From the NCBI GenBank assembly GCA_947624805.1, contig CANQLW010000008.1, forward strand, positions 1 through 38,028: a stretch of DNA of 38,028 bases. Reading direction: 5' to 3'. Made by a program: the position numbers and the translations under genes. Numbering within the stretch: position 1 is the first letter of the stretch; the number at the start of each line of letters is the position of its first letter. The notes under the pieces were generated by a model. The model was not told the DNA's origin and made no database searches. It worked only from the letters and a program-made list of their open reading frames with translations. Shown here one piece after another: positions 8,599 through 18,700 of the stretch. The DNA comes from an uncultured Clostridia bacterium (GTDB lineage: Bacteria > Bacillota > Clostridia > Christensenellales > Borkfalkiaceae).

Positions 8599-9297
8599 GT
8601 GAAAAAGCATCTGCATATCGCCGCGCTCACGAATGTCTTTCTCGCGCTCATCGTCATCGCCGTCGGTGCGGTCTGTTTTCTTCCCGCAGTTTCCCCCGCG
8701 TCGGAAGTGGACGAGAGAGTGCATTACAGGGGGACAAGCGAGGACGGCATCTCCCTCATGTTCAACGTCTATTGGGGGACCGAACAGGTGTACGAGATCC
8801 TCGACATCCTCGACGAATACGGCGCAAAGGCGACCTTCTTCCTCGGCGGGAGCTGGGCGGATGACAACGTCGCCTGTGTCAGGGAGATCGCCGCCCGCGG
8901 GCAGGAGATCGGCTCCCACGGCTATTTCCACCGCGAGCACGACAAGCTCGACCTTCAGGGCAACCTCGAGGAGATCCGTACGAGCGTGGAATTTCTCTCC
9001 CTTGCATCGGGACAGCAGATCGGACTGTTCGCACCCCCCTCGGGCGCCTTCAATGCCGATACCGTCTCGGCGGCAGAGGGGCTCGGACTCGTCACGGTGA
9101 TGTGGAGCAAGGACACCGTCGACTGGCGGGATAAAAACGAGGAGGACTGTTTCCGTCGGGCGACGCACGGCGCCGCGGGCGGCGACCTCGTCCTCATGCA
9201 CCCCATGGAGCATACGGTAAAAGCCCTGCCGCGCATTCTTACATATTATAAGGAAAACGGCCTCAGGGCGATCACCGTATCGGAGAATTTAGGGTGA
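8599..9297 (+). CDS. PdaB-like polysaccharide deacetylase family protein, catalytic Asp replaced
   Basis: A 232-residue NodB-fold protein close in length and layout to the sporulation deacetylase PdaB. A membrane anchor or signal segment covers about residues 9-30 (ALTNVFLALIVIAVGAVCFL). NodB motif 1 reads FNVYWG where PdaB proteins have FDxxWG, so the usual metal/catalytic Asp is Asn. Motif 2 is SHGYFHREH (His pair kept), motif 3 is APPSGAFN in place of RPPxGxFN, and motif 5 is LVLMHP. The start is GTG 8599, preceded by GAGGT 10 nt upstream. It is probably an extracytoplasmic cell-wall or cortex protein; deacetylase activity is uncertain because of the Asp-to-Asn change. M16 protease follows 75 nt later. 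Confidence 0.8.
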   Translation: MKKHLHIAALTNVFLALIVIAVGAVCFLPAVSPASEVDERVHYRGTSEDGISLMFNVYWGTEQVYEILDILDEYGAKATFFLGGSWADDNVACVREIAARGQEIGSHGYFHREHDKLDLQGNLEEIRTSVEFLSLASGQQIGLFAPPSGAFNADTVSAAEGLGLVTVMWSKDTVDWRDKNEEDCFRRATHGAAGGDLVLMHPMEHTVKALPRILTYYKENGLRAITVSENLG

Positions 9298-9372
9298 ATC
9301 TCTGCGGCCCCGTATGGGAAATGAGATCTTACCCCTTTCACAAAGTAGAAAAAATCACAAAAGGAGTTACAT

Positions 9373-10611
9373 ATGGTAGAAAGCAGAGTTTTGCAAAACG
9401 GCATCAGAGTCATCGTCAAGCGCATGGAGGGGCTCCTCTCCGTCACGATGGGCGTGCTCGTCGGCACGGGGGCGGCGTTCGAGACGGAGCGCGAGGACGG
9501 CATTTCACATTTCATCGAACATATGCAGTTCAAGGGCACGAAGACACGCACGGCGTTTGAGATCTCGGACGCCTTCGACGCGCTCGGCACGCAGGTCAAC
9601 GCCTTCACGGGGAAGGATATGACCTGTTATTACTGCAAATCCACCTCGGGACACGCCCGTGAGAGCTTCGCGCTCCTTGCAGACCTCTTCCTCAACAGCA
9701 CGTTCCCCGAGGAGGAGATGATCCGCGAGAAGGGAGTCGTCATCGAGGAGATCAACATGAACGAGGACACCCCCGAGGACCTCTGCCTCGATCTGCTCGC
9801 CCATGCCGCTTTCGGTACCGAAAACTACGGCAGGAACATCCTCGGCCCCGCCGAGAACGTGTCGGGGTTCACGCGCGAGGACATTTTCAAGTATAAGAAG
9901 GAGCGCTATTGCCCCGAGAACGTCGTCATCTCCTTTGCAGGCAACATCGGCATCGAGGAAGCGGTGGCGCTGACAGAAACCTACTTCGGCGGCATGGAGA
10001 AGACGGCCTTCCGCGACAGAGAAAAGCACGTCGTATTCCATACGGACAGCATTTTCCGTAAAAAACCCATCGAACAGGCACATTTCGCCCTCTCCTTCCC
10101 GAGCGTCAAACGGGACGCGCCCGCCTATGCCGCGGTGCAGGTGATGAACACCGTCCTCGGCGGCGGGATGAGTTCAAGGCTCTTCAAACGGGTCCGCGAG
10201 GAGCTCGGGCTCGCCTATTCCGTCTATTCTTACGGCTCCTATTACGCCGAAACGGGACTTCTCACGATCTACGCGGGCGTGAATCCCAAGAAAGCGGCCG
10301 CAGCGGCGGAGGCGATCCGCGAAGTCATCGAGACCTTCAAACGGGACGGGATCAGCGAGGACGAATTCTCCCGCGGCAGAGAACAGTTGCTCTCGGCGAC
10401 CATCTTCTCGCAGGAGAACACCTCTTCGCAGATGTTGCTCTACGGCAAGCAGATGCTTTACGCCAACGAAGTCTATGACTTCGAGAAGCGGATGGCGGAT
10501 CTCTCGGCGCTCACGCGGAAGGACGTCATGGACGCCGTCGAGGCGGGGCTGGACTTCTCACAGACGGCGAGCGCGACGGTCGGGAACCTCGACGGAGGGA
10601 TCGGAATATGA
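9373..10611 (+). CDS. M16 family zinc protease (YmxG/MlpA-like)
   Basis: A 412-residue pitrilysin-family peptidase. The inverted zinc motif HxxEH is present as HFIEH at residues 46-50, with the downstream acidic ligand region in EEINMNED. The C-terminal M16 half has GGGMSSRLFKRVREELGLAYSV, split here at GGGMSSRLF and REELGLAYSV, which is the Arg/Tyr substrate-pocket signature. The protein is a complete single-subunit two-domain M16 of the size common in Firmicutes. A good AAAGGAG sits 7 nt before ATG 9373. It overlaps the next gene by 4 nt. Confidence 0.92.
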   Translation: MVESRVLQNGIRVIVKRMEGLLSVTMGVLVGTGAAFETEREDGISHFIEHMQFKGTKTRTAFEISDAFDALGTQVNAFTGKDMTCYYCKSTSGHARESFALLADLFLNSTFPEEEMIREKGVVIEEINMNEDTPEDLCLDLLAHAAFGTENYGRNILGPAENVSGFTREDIFKYKKERYCPENVVISFAGNIGIEEAVALTETYFGGMEKTAFRDREKHVVFHTDSIFRKKPIEQAHFALSFPSVKRDAPAYAAVQVMNTVLGGGMSSRLFKRVREELGLAYSVYSYGSYYAETGLLTIYAGVNPKKAAAAAEAIREVIETFKRDGISEDEFSRGREQLLSATIFSQENTSSQMLLYGKQMLYANEVYDFEKRMADLSALTRKDVMDAVEAGLDFSQTASATVGNLDGGIGI

Positions 10612-11108
10612 CACGGGACAGGGCGGAGGGATTTCCGCCCGTTTTCGACGGGGAGAGCGAACTGCTCATCCTCGGCTCCTTCCCGTCCGTCAGGAGCCGC
10701 GCCGTGAATTTTTATTACGGAAACCCGCAAAACAGATTCTGGAAAACGCTGTGCGGGTTCTTCCGCGAGGACGTCCCGACGGACACGGAGGGAAAACGGG
10801 CATTTCTGCTGCGGAGACATATCGCGCTGTGGGACGTCGTGACGGATTGCGAGATCGCGGGCTCCTCGGATGCGTCCATCCGCGCCGAACGTGTCGCCGA
10901 CGTGGGGGGATTGCTTGAAAAGACAAAGATCCGAAAGATCTTTTGCAACGGCAGCACGGCTTACCGTCTCTTTTCGGAGAGCTTCCCGCAGTACATATCC
11001 CTTACGGAAAAACTTCCGTCCACTTCCCCCGCGAACCCGCGTTTTTCGGCGGCGGTGTGGGAAAACGCCCTCCGCGCCCTCTTTCCCGATCCCGCGGAAG
11101 GATCATAA
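10608..11108 (+). CDS. DNA-deoxyinosine (hypoxanthine-DNA) glycosylase, UDG family 6
   Basis: A 166-residue member of the uracil-DNA glycosylase superfamily. Motif 1 is LILGSFPSVRSR followed by FYYGNPQNRFW (family 6 style, with Asn in the NRFW segment), and motif 2 is LPSTSPANPRF. These match the hypoxanthine-DNA glycosylase family, which removes deaminated adenine from DNA; the length is typical. It starts in the ATGA overlap with the M16 gene. Activity on other bases cannot be excluded. Confidence 0.88.
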   Translation: MTRDRAEGFPPVFDGESELLILGSFPSVRSRAVNFYYGNPQNRFWKTLCGFFREDVPTDTEGKRAFLLRRHIALWDVVTDCEIAGSSDASIRAERVADVGGLLEKTKIRKIFCNGSTAYRLFSESFPQYISLTEKLPSTSPANPRFSAAVWENALRALFPDPAEGS

Positions 11109-11131
11109 AGGGAACAATTTCAAAAATAGTA

Positions 11132-11201
11132 TTGACAAGGCGGGGGGAAAGGAGTAGAATAAAAGAAAAACCCCGTGCATCGGGGCGTATGGAGGAACGA
11201 A
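11132..11201 (+). promoter_or_regulatory. Sigma-A promoter and leader of acpP
   Basis: TTGACA at 11132-11137 and TAGAAT at 11155-11160 are 17 bp apart. The leader holds a small hairpin, CCCCG at 11171-11175 with CGGGG at 11181-11185, then the Shine-Dalgarno sequence GGAGG at 11191-11195. Confidence 0.75.
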
Positions 11202-11432
11202 ATGTTTGAACAGGTATGCAAGATGCTCGCAGAGCAGCTCGGCGTTCCCGCTGAGTCCATCAAGCCCGAATCGGAGGTCGTCAAGGATCTCGGCGCCGAC
11301 TCTCTCGATGTCGTGGAACTTCTGATGGCGCTCGAGGACGAGTACAACATCACCCTTCCCGAGGGCGAAGTGGAGAGCATCAAGACCGTACAAGATATCG
11401 TGGATATGTTGAGCAAGCTCAATATTCAATGA
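11202..11432 (+). CDS. acpP: Acyl carrier protein
   Basis: A 76-residue acyl carrier protein that carries acyl chains as thioesters on 4'-phosphopantetheine during fatty-acid synthesis. The attachment Ser is S34 in the invariant GADSLDVVEL motif; helix I and the acidic helix III are recognisable. I used ATG 11202 (GGAGG 6 nt upstream), not the GTG at 11175, which lies inside the leader hairpin. It has its own sigma-A promoter and is not next to other fatty-acid genes here. Confidence 0.93.
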   Translation: MFEQVCKMLAEQLGVPAESIKPESEVVKDLGADSLDVVELLMALEDEYNITLPEGEVESIKTVQDIVDMLSKLNIQ

Positions 11433-11459
11433 TATCTTACCAGACGTCGGAACAGGCGG

Positions 11460-11498
11460 GCGGCTCCTATGGCGGGGCCGCTCTTTGTATCTCTTTTT
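11460..11498 (+). terminator. Weak possible terminator after acpP
   Basis: GCGGC at 11460-11464 pairs with GCCGC at 11477-11481, followed by an interrupted T-rich run ending in TTTTT near 11498. The stem is short and the T-tract is broken, so this is a tentative call. Confidence 0.3.
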
Positions 11499-11554
11499 CC
11501 CGCGGCGGGGCATAGGATAGAATATCCCGTACGGGAGCCATGATAGGAGGTCAT

Positions 11555-12481
11555 ATGAAAGCAGATTCAGCGCTCGCACTCATCGGAGAAACGCCGCTCG
11601 TGACGCTCGGACGGCTGAAAACAGCGCTCTCGCTCGGCGGGGAGATCCTCGCAAAGCTCGAGATGAAAAACCCCGCGGGGTCCGTCAAGGACAGGGTCGC
11701 CCTCGCCATGATCGAGGACGCCGAGCGGCGGGGGGTTCTTCGGAAGGAGACCCCGATCATCGAGCCCACGAGCGGGAACACGGGGATCGGGCTCGCCGCC
11801 GTCGCCGCAGTCAAGGGGTATCGCCTCATCGTCGTCATGCCCTCCTCGATGTCGGAGGAGCGCAGGAAGCTCATCCGTGCATACGGGGCGGAGCTCGTTC
11901 TGACCCCCGCCGAGGCGGGAATGGCAGGGGCGATCGCTGAGGCCGAGCGGCTCGCCAAGGAGAAGGGGGGCGTGATCGCGGGACAGTTCATAAATCCCGC
12001 CAACCCCGAGATCCATTACCGTACGACGGGCCCCGAGATCTATCGGGATGCAGAGGGACGGGTCGACGCCTTCGTCGCAGGCGTGGGCACGGGCGGCACC
12101 CTCTCGGGCGCGGGGAGATATCTCAGAGAACAGTTGCCGAACATTCATATCGCCGCGGTGGAGCCCAAGAACTCCCCCGTCCTTTCGGAAGGCAGAAAGG
12201 GGCCGCACGGCTTGCAGGGGATCGGCGCGGGATTTGTGCCGAAGACGCTCGATACGGGGATCTATGACGAGGTGATCACCGTCACGGAAGAGGAAGCGTA
12301 CGGCGCGGCAAGGCTGCTTGCAAGGACGGAGGGACTGCTCTGCGGGATCTCCTCGGGCGCGGCGCTCTCCGCCGCCATCTTTCTTGCACGTCGGGAGGAA
12401 TTTGCGGGGAAGCGCATCGTTGTCCTTCTCCCCGACACGGGCGAGCGTTACCTCTCCACCCCTCTCTTCACATCGACCTGA
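11555..12481 (+). CDS. cysK: Cysteine synthase (O-acetylserine sulfhydrylase)
   Basis: A 308-residue PLP enzyme that makes cysteine from O-acetylserine and sulfide. The PLP Lys is K45 in NPAGSVKDR, the substrate loop is [11 protein letters not shown] at about 71-81, and the phosphate-binding loop is [10 protein letters not shown]. Length and motifs are those of CysK; the related cystathionine beta-synthase family would carry extra C-terminal domains, absent here. ATG 11555 is preceded by TAGGAGG; an upstream in-frame ATG at 11540 would swallow that ribosome site. Confidence 0.92.
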   Translation: MKADSALALIGETPLVTLGRLKTALSLGGEILAKLEMKNPAGSVKDRVALAMIEDAERRGVLRKETPIIEPTSGNTGIGLAAVAAVKGYRLIVVMPSSMSEERRKLIRAYGAELVLTPAEAGMAGAIAEAERLAKEKGGVIAGQFINPANPEIHYRTTGPEIYRDAEGRVDAFVAGVGTGGTLSGAGRYLREQLPNIHIAAVEPKNSPVLSEGRKGPHGLQGIGAGFVPKTLDTGIYDEVITVTEEEAYGAARLLARTEGLLCGISSGAALSAAIFLARREEFAGKRIVVLLPDTGERYLSTPLFTST

Positions 12482-12490
12482 CGCGCCCTC

Positions 12491-12535
12491 CGCGTCATCC
12501 TGAGCCGCCGCCGTAGGCGGCGTGTCGAAGGATCC
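12491..12535 (+). repeat. GTCATCCTGAGCC...GGATCC repeat unit
   Basis: A single short repeat unit directly after cysK. It begins CGCGTCATCCTGAGCC, contains the stem CGCCGCC, loop GTA, GGCGGCG, and ends GAAGGATCC. The same unit occurs inverted at about 8424-8464, and related ones at 19577-19643, 37591-37615 and 37648-37706. Units of this kind are scattered between genes in many bacterial genomes. Confidence 0.7.
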
Positions 12536-12552
12536 CCTCAAACACACTCCGA

Positions 12553-12593
12553 AACAGTCCTCCGCGGTGAAAAGCGGCAGGGCTGTTCTTTTT
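12553..12593 (+). terminator. Intrinsic terminator after cysK
   Basis: AACAGTCCT (12553-12561) plus CCGC pairs with GCGG plus AGGGCTGTT (12579-12587) around an 8-nt loop, followed by CTTTTT. One G-U pair and one unpaired base interrupt the stem. Confidence 0.75.
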
Positions 12594-12627
12594 ATTCAAA
12601 AAAATTAGGGGATTTTCACGGAAACAG

Positions 12628-12734
12628 TTGACAACGCCCTCCGAAGGTGTTACAATGATGTCACAGAAATTTGTGACAAAATCCTTTGACTGTCACAATC
12701 AAGAGTGACGGATACCGATTCGGAGGTCAATGTT
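12628..12734 (+). promoter_or_regulatory. Strong sigma-A promoter with GTCAC inverted repeats
   Basis: TTGACA at 12628-12633 and TACAAT at 12651-12656 are 17 bp apart. Right after the -10 box lies GTCACA, 6 nt, TGTGAC (12660-12677), and then GTCAC, 8 nt, GTGAC (12692-12709). The expected transcription start (about 12663) falls in the first inverted repeat, the usual place for a repressor operator. The ribosome site GGAGGT is at 12722-12727. Confidence 0.65.
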
Positions 12735-15700
12735 ATGGAAGAAGAAACCAAGGCGGAAAGTGTTGCCGAGCTGCCCGAAAAGGGGAAAAAGAAAAAGTTC
12801 GGTCCCGTAAAGACGAGCATCTGTATCGTCTCCGCGGCGGCCGTTGCGGCGCTCGGGGTCTGGGCGGGTATCGCATTCGGGCGTCCCCAAAAACGCAACG
12901 ACGTGGACGCAGGGTACGGCTCCGTTTCCTATGCAGTCAAGGAAGGGGAGGTCTTCTCGCCGTCCTCCTTCGTCTCTGCAATCAAGGAAAGGGATGAAAA
13001 CGGCGAGCCCGTCTCGGGCGACGACGGTTCCTACGACGCCGTCGACGTGTTCGGGCGGCTCAACTGGACGTTTGCTCAGCAGGATAACTGGTCATCCGTC
13101 ATGCACAGCACCGTGCAGACGGCGGTCGGGCCTCAGGATGTCGCGACATACAAGCGGTATGCAGACGGTATCCTCATCTCCTCGGATATCACGACGAGCA
13201 GCATGGTCAATCTCGCCCGTGAGTTCTGTTATGTCGGCGACAGGGTCATGTGGCGAGAGAGCGAGGATAAAAAGGAGAACTGGGACGGCATCAACACCTC
13301 CTTCCCGACGGACGCTCCCTCGGGTAATATGAATATCAGCGGAGACAACGGCTTCAAACAGCTCAACGGCCTTCCCGCGACGGAGCTCTCCGTCTATGTC
13401 ATCGAGGGAAACACGGTCGAGAGCGCAGAGCTCAGCACCGCGTCAACGGTCGCCGACGGCGGACTCTTCACCCTGACGATGCACCTTCTCGCCAAGACGG
13501 ATGAGGAGGGGAAGACGGGCGCCGCCGCCTACTACGGCAACCAGATGGTATTCACGGGCGGTATCGACGCACCCCCCGATTTCAGCTATATCACCCTCTC
13601 CTATACCTTTACGGAGGACTGGCAGGTCGTCAGCTGCGCGGTCTCAGAAAAGTACACCGCCTCGATGAAGACGATCGTCTCCACCTGCACCTCCGACTCG
13701 GTCACGGAATACACCTATGACGTCGAGGGGCTCGAGGAGGAAGTCGGCGCCGTCTTCGAATCCTATTACAGACAGTACGCAGAGCAGGAAGCGACGGGTC
13801 CCTCACAGCGTGAGATCACCGTGGCGGATTGCCTCGCCTCTGCGTTCGGCTCCGTGCTCACCCGTCCGACGACGCTCAACCTCGCCCTCAGCGTGGACGA
13901 TATCCCCGTGGACGCAAAGCTCTATCTCGACCTCGGCGGACTCTCGATCGGCGGGGATCTTGACCTCAAGGCGATCGAGGCGCGGCTCTCCGTCGGCTCG
14001 GCCCTCAATCTCTATCTCAAGGACGGCACGGCGTATGTGAGATATTCAAACGTCAGAGTCTCCATGTCCATTGACGAGCTCACCGAACTTCTCTCCGCGC
14101 CGCAGGCCGCGTCCGAAGAGCCCGCCGAAGAGCCCGATCTTCTCGGGGAGCTCATGGGCGGGGCATTCACCCATGACGACAAATCCGCGCGGCTCACTTC
14201 TACCATCCGGCTTATGGGGATCCCGCTCACGCTCGATTTCCGTTTCAACCTCGACAGCGACAGGAACGCCTCGCTCGCCCGTCTCGATGCCGCCTGCGAC
14301 CTCAGATTGCAGACGGAATCCGTCACGGTCGACAGCCCGATCGCGGCACAGGTCACCTTCGGGAAAGACGCTCCCGCCCCGCTCACTGAGGAAGAAAAAG
14401 CTGCATATGTGAACATTGCCGCATATGCACAGAACCTCAAAGATCTCTTCACGTCAGACGTTTTGCGCGTCAATGTTGATTACTCGGATGACTCGCTCGG
14501 GCTCAGCGTCTCGGGTCATGCGGACATCGATATGAAGGACTTGCTCATCGCGGGTACCTTCACGGTCGGCTATGCGGAAGCGACGAAGACAATCGGCGTG
14601 CAGTACGACGGGACGGCTGTGTATGCCGATATCGACGGGCTCAAGATCATGGCGAGCCCCGAGGACATCGCCGCGATCATCGGCGGGTTCACGACGCCCG
14701 CAGCCCTCTCGGAGTCGGAGGACGAGGTGGCAGCGCTCCCGCTCGGCAGCATTCTCGGCCTGCTCCTCGGCGAAGATTTTGCAAAGAACTTTACTTCGGC
14801 GGCAGTTGGGAACGCCCTGCAACTCACAATCGACGCCACGGCGCTTCTGAAGCCGCTCCTGCCCGACGTCGCGCTCGGCGACATCGTCCTCACCCTCGAA
14901 GAGGACGCGCTCAGCCTCTCCGTGTACGGCGTTGAGGCCTCCCTCACGAAGGGAGAACCCGTCACCCTGTCGACGGACGGCTATGTCGGCATCGCCAAGT
15001 ACGTCGAGACGGTCATCGGCCTTGCAGAGGGCGGGAACATCACCGTCGGCATTACATACAGCGCGGAAAAGCCGGATCTTTCGCTCGTCGGGAAGGTGGT
15101 CGTCGGACTTGCCGACCCCGTGACGGCAAGCGGCGAGCTCACCCTGACCGTCGGAGAGACGGAACACACGCTCGGCGTCATCTACGGCGCGGAGGAGTTC
15201 GGCATCTCGATCGACGGCGTCAAGCTCAAGGGTAGCGCGGAGAAGCTCGCTTCCATCCTCTCCCTTGTGATCGGCGGGTCGGAGCCTTCTCTCCCGCAGA
15301 GCGACTCTGCGACAATACAGGATCTCTTGGCAAAACTCTTCTCCGTGAAGCTCGGCGAGCTCGTTCCCGAACTCTCCGATCAGAACGGCGTGCTCGAGGG
15401 CATCGTCTCGGCGGAGAAGTTCCTCGAGGCCTTCCAAACAGATCTGAAGCTCGGCGATATCAAGGTCGTAGTCTCCGAGGCGGAGCAGACCGTGGCCCTC
15501 ACGATCGGCAATCTGGCGCTCGTGCTCGGAACGGCCGAACAGCCGCCCGTGACCGATCTCACCGATTACGTCTCCGCGGACGGTCTCGCAGACGCGGTCG
15601 AGGCGATCGTCTCCGCACAGGGCATCGCGCTCGGCGGCACCTTTGATATCTCGGTCGGCGGCACCAACGTCGTTGCCATACTCGAAAACGGCGGGATCTC

Positions 15701-18700
15701 GTGGAAGAGCGGAGTCGAAGCACGCTTTGATCTCGTGCTCGCCGTCAATGGGATCCACCATAAAGTTGCAGTCTATGTCAATGAGCAGCAGGTGAAACTT
15801 GCCTATGGCTCGGTCGGCGCGGAGATCGTATTCAACGACTTCGGCGATATCAAGGCGGCGTTTGACGGTGTCGTGGCGAAGATCCAAGCGATCATCGACG
15901 GCGTGACGGGCAAGACGGATGCGCCCGCTCTTCCCGAAGAGGCAGAGGCGGCTGTTGCGCTCGCCGAGGGCGGCGACACGCTCACCGCCTTTGCGGAGGA
16001 GCTCATGGCCCTTCTCGGACAGCTCAAAGAAAACATCCCCGCGGACGGGCTCGATCTCGGCGCCCTTCTCTCCAAGCTCACCTTCACCCGTCCCGAGAAC
16101 GGCGGCGTATTGCTCCGTATCGGCTTTGCGGGGGTCACGCTCGACCTCAAGTCGGGAGGAAGCGACGGGCTCGGCTTCGAAGTCGGGTATGAAAACGGAA
16201 AGACCACGCTCTCGGGCGGGTTTACGGCGATCGCGCTCAGCGGCAGCCTTGCCGAAATGCCCGATTTTACCTATCTTACCAAGACGGAATTTGTCTCCGC
16301 GATCGGCTATTTGAGCGCCGCGGTCGAATCGCTCACCGCTCAGGATTATACCTTCACCCTCACGGGTTCGACGACCTTCCAGGTTGCTGCCGATCCCGAG
16401 CCCACACCCGAGCCCACGCCCGAAGTGACGCCCGAGGCGGCGGAGCTTCAGACGAAGACGAGGTACGGCGTTTCGGCATCCGTGCGCTATCACAACGGCG
16501 CCTCGGTCCCCGTGCACCTCGACGTGGACAACAGCAACTTCTACATCGAGACGACGCTCTTCCTCAACGTGCATCTCGAACTCGTCGCAGGAGACGGGGC
16601 GGCGGAGACGGACAAGAGCCTCTATCTCGACCTCTTCATCCTCGACGGCGCGCCCCAAAAGGACGCCGATGGACAGCTCGTCACGGACGGCAATCTCGAT
16701 ATCTATCTGTCACTGTCGCAGTTTGCAAGCACGGACGAAAAGTATAAACCGCTCAACATCTATGCCCCCGCAGATGAGATCATGACCATCCTCTCGAGCG
16801 CGGTCGCCGTCCTCGGGTTCAACCTCGACTTCCTCGATAACTATCTCGTGAGCAAGTGGCTGGATCTCGAAACGGTCGCACAGCTCGAGACATTCACCCC
16901 CTTCGTCTCCAAACTCGTGAACGGTCTGCTCTCAGGGCTCCTGCCCCAGCCCGAGCCCGAGGAAGCCGTTCCCGCTCCCGCGGCAGAGGAGAGAGTCTAT
17001 AAGAACTACATCAAAGCGCTCACCGTCTCCGATACGGAGCTCAAGCTCGTGCTCAACTCCGCAGACGTCTATGACGCCGAGGGACTCTCGGATCTCGCCG
17101 TTACCTTTACGAAGGAAGGGGAGAAGCTCTCGGGGATCAAGTTTGAAAACGTCTATGACCCGACGGGCACGGAGAACACGACGCTGGAAGGGAAGTTCGA
17201 TTACAGCGCAGTCACGCCCGATCTTCCCGCGGATCCTAAGAACCCCGAAAACGGGCAGTATGCGGCAAGCTATACGAGCTTCCTCGGCGCCGAGAAGCTC
17301 ATCCTCTCCCTCGTGAAGAGCGCGACGCACGTCAAAAACGACGAGGTCATCTCGGGCGAAGAGATGCCGCACGATTATGTGCTCAACGAGAACTTCTATA
17401 TCGAGGGAAGCATTGACGCAAATTTGGATCTTAAGATCATCAAGACGGATATCAAGATCGATATCATCGCGATCTCCGTCACGATCGATGAAAACGGTGC
17501 TCTCGGTATCAATGCCCGTCTTGAATATAAGTCTGTCAATGTCGGAGGGATCGTTGCGATTAACGGTGACAGTGAGGTCGATCTCACCATCAAGAACGGC
17601 ATGGTGTACATCAAACGCGCGCAGAAGACTTATTATAAGGAGCCAACTATCACAGATTGGGATGGAAGCTGGGGACAATATGAGACGCCTATCACCCTCT
17701 ACCGCGCAATGCCCATGCAAAACTTCATGAACGATGCGCTCGGGCAACTTGGGTTTATCCTCAACTTCAATCAGGCGATCATGGACGAGATCCTCAAGAG
17801 TACGGGCAGTTCCGCGGAGCCTACGCCCGAGGAAGTCGTCGACTACGGCGCACGGCTCTCCGAGGTCCTCAAGACCTACACCTATACCCCCGCGGGACAG
17901 GACGATGCGGGCAATGCGACGGCGGCAAAGTGGGATCTCACCCTCAACGGCGACGCCCTTGCAAAGGGCATCCTCGGCGACATGAATATCGTCATCGCCG
18001 AAGATACGGACGGCTATATCCATGATTTGAGCGTCGACATGACGATCGTAAAAGTCATCACGGCAAAGTTGAATCTCCGCTGGCGCAACCCCGGCGGTAT
18101 CATGGAAGAGGGCGCCGAGGATCTCACGAAGGATCACGATATTGTCACCGAGATCGGAAACGGCATGGGTGCGATGCTCGAGAAGCTCAATACCGTCGGT
18201 GAAGAGGGCAAGAACGGCTGGGACGACCCCGCCACCGCCGATATCGCCGAAGGCCCCGCCTTCCTCGAAGCGAAGGAGCTTCCCGTCTCGTTCAAGTATC
18301 ACACATACGACGGCGGAACGGAGGATATCGGTTCGCAGACCGTATTCGTCTCCACGGGCGCGGACGGACAGACGGCGGCGAATACCTTGCTCGGCACGCT
18401 CACCTATCCCGCGCTTCTGGAAAATACCGCGGAATATCAATATGCGTGGGAGAGCGAACAGATCGGGCTCGGCGGCGTTCTTCCCGCAGACGGCATCATC
18501 TTTGCCAAACAGGCAAAACGCGTGTACAAAGTGACGTTTGTCTCCGATTCCGACCTCGGCACAGGCTGGGAGCCGACGGCAGAGGGCAAATGGATGTGCA
18601 CCGCGGATATGGAGTACGGTGCGGAGATCGTTGTCGGGAATCAAAGATATACCGTGACGGAAAGCGCTACGGAATTTGAAATCAACCTCGAAGACGTTCC

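Noticed and set aside
14454..16658. 734-codon and, at 16932-19106, 724-codon minus-strand frames opposite the giant gene
   Set aside because: The plus-strand frame has promoter, ribosome site, signal-anchor and terminator. The antisense frames are compositionally odd and lack all of these.
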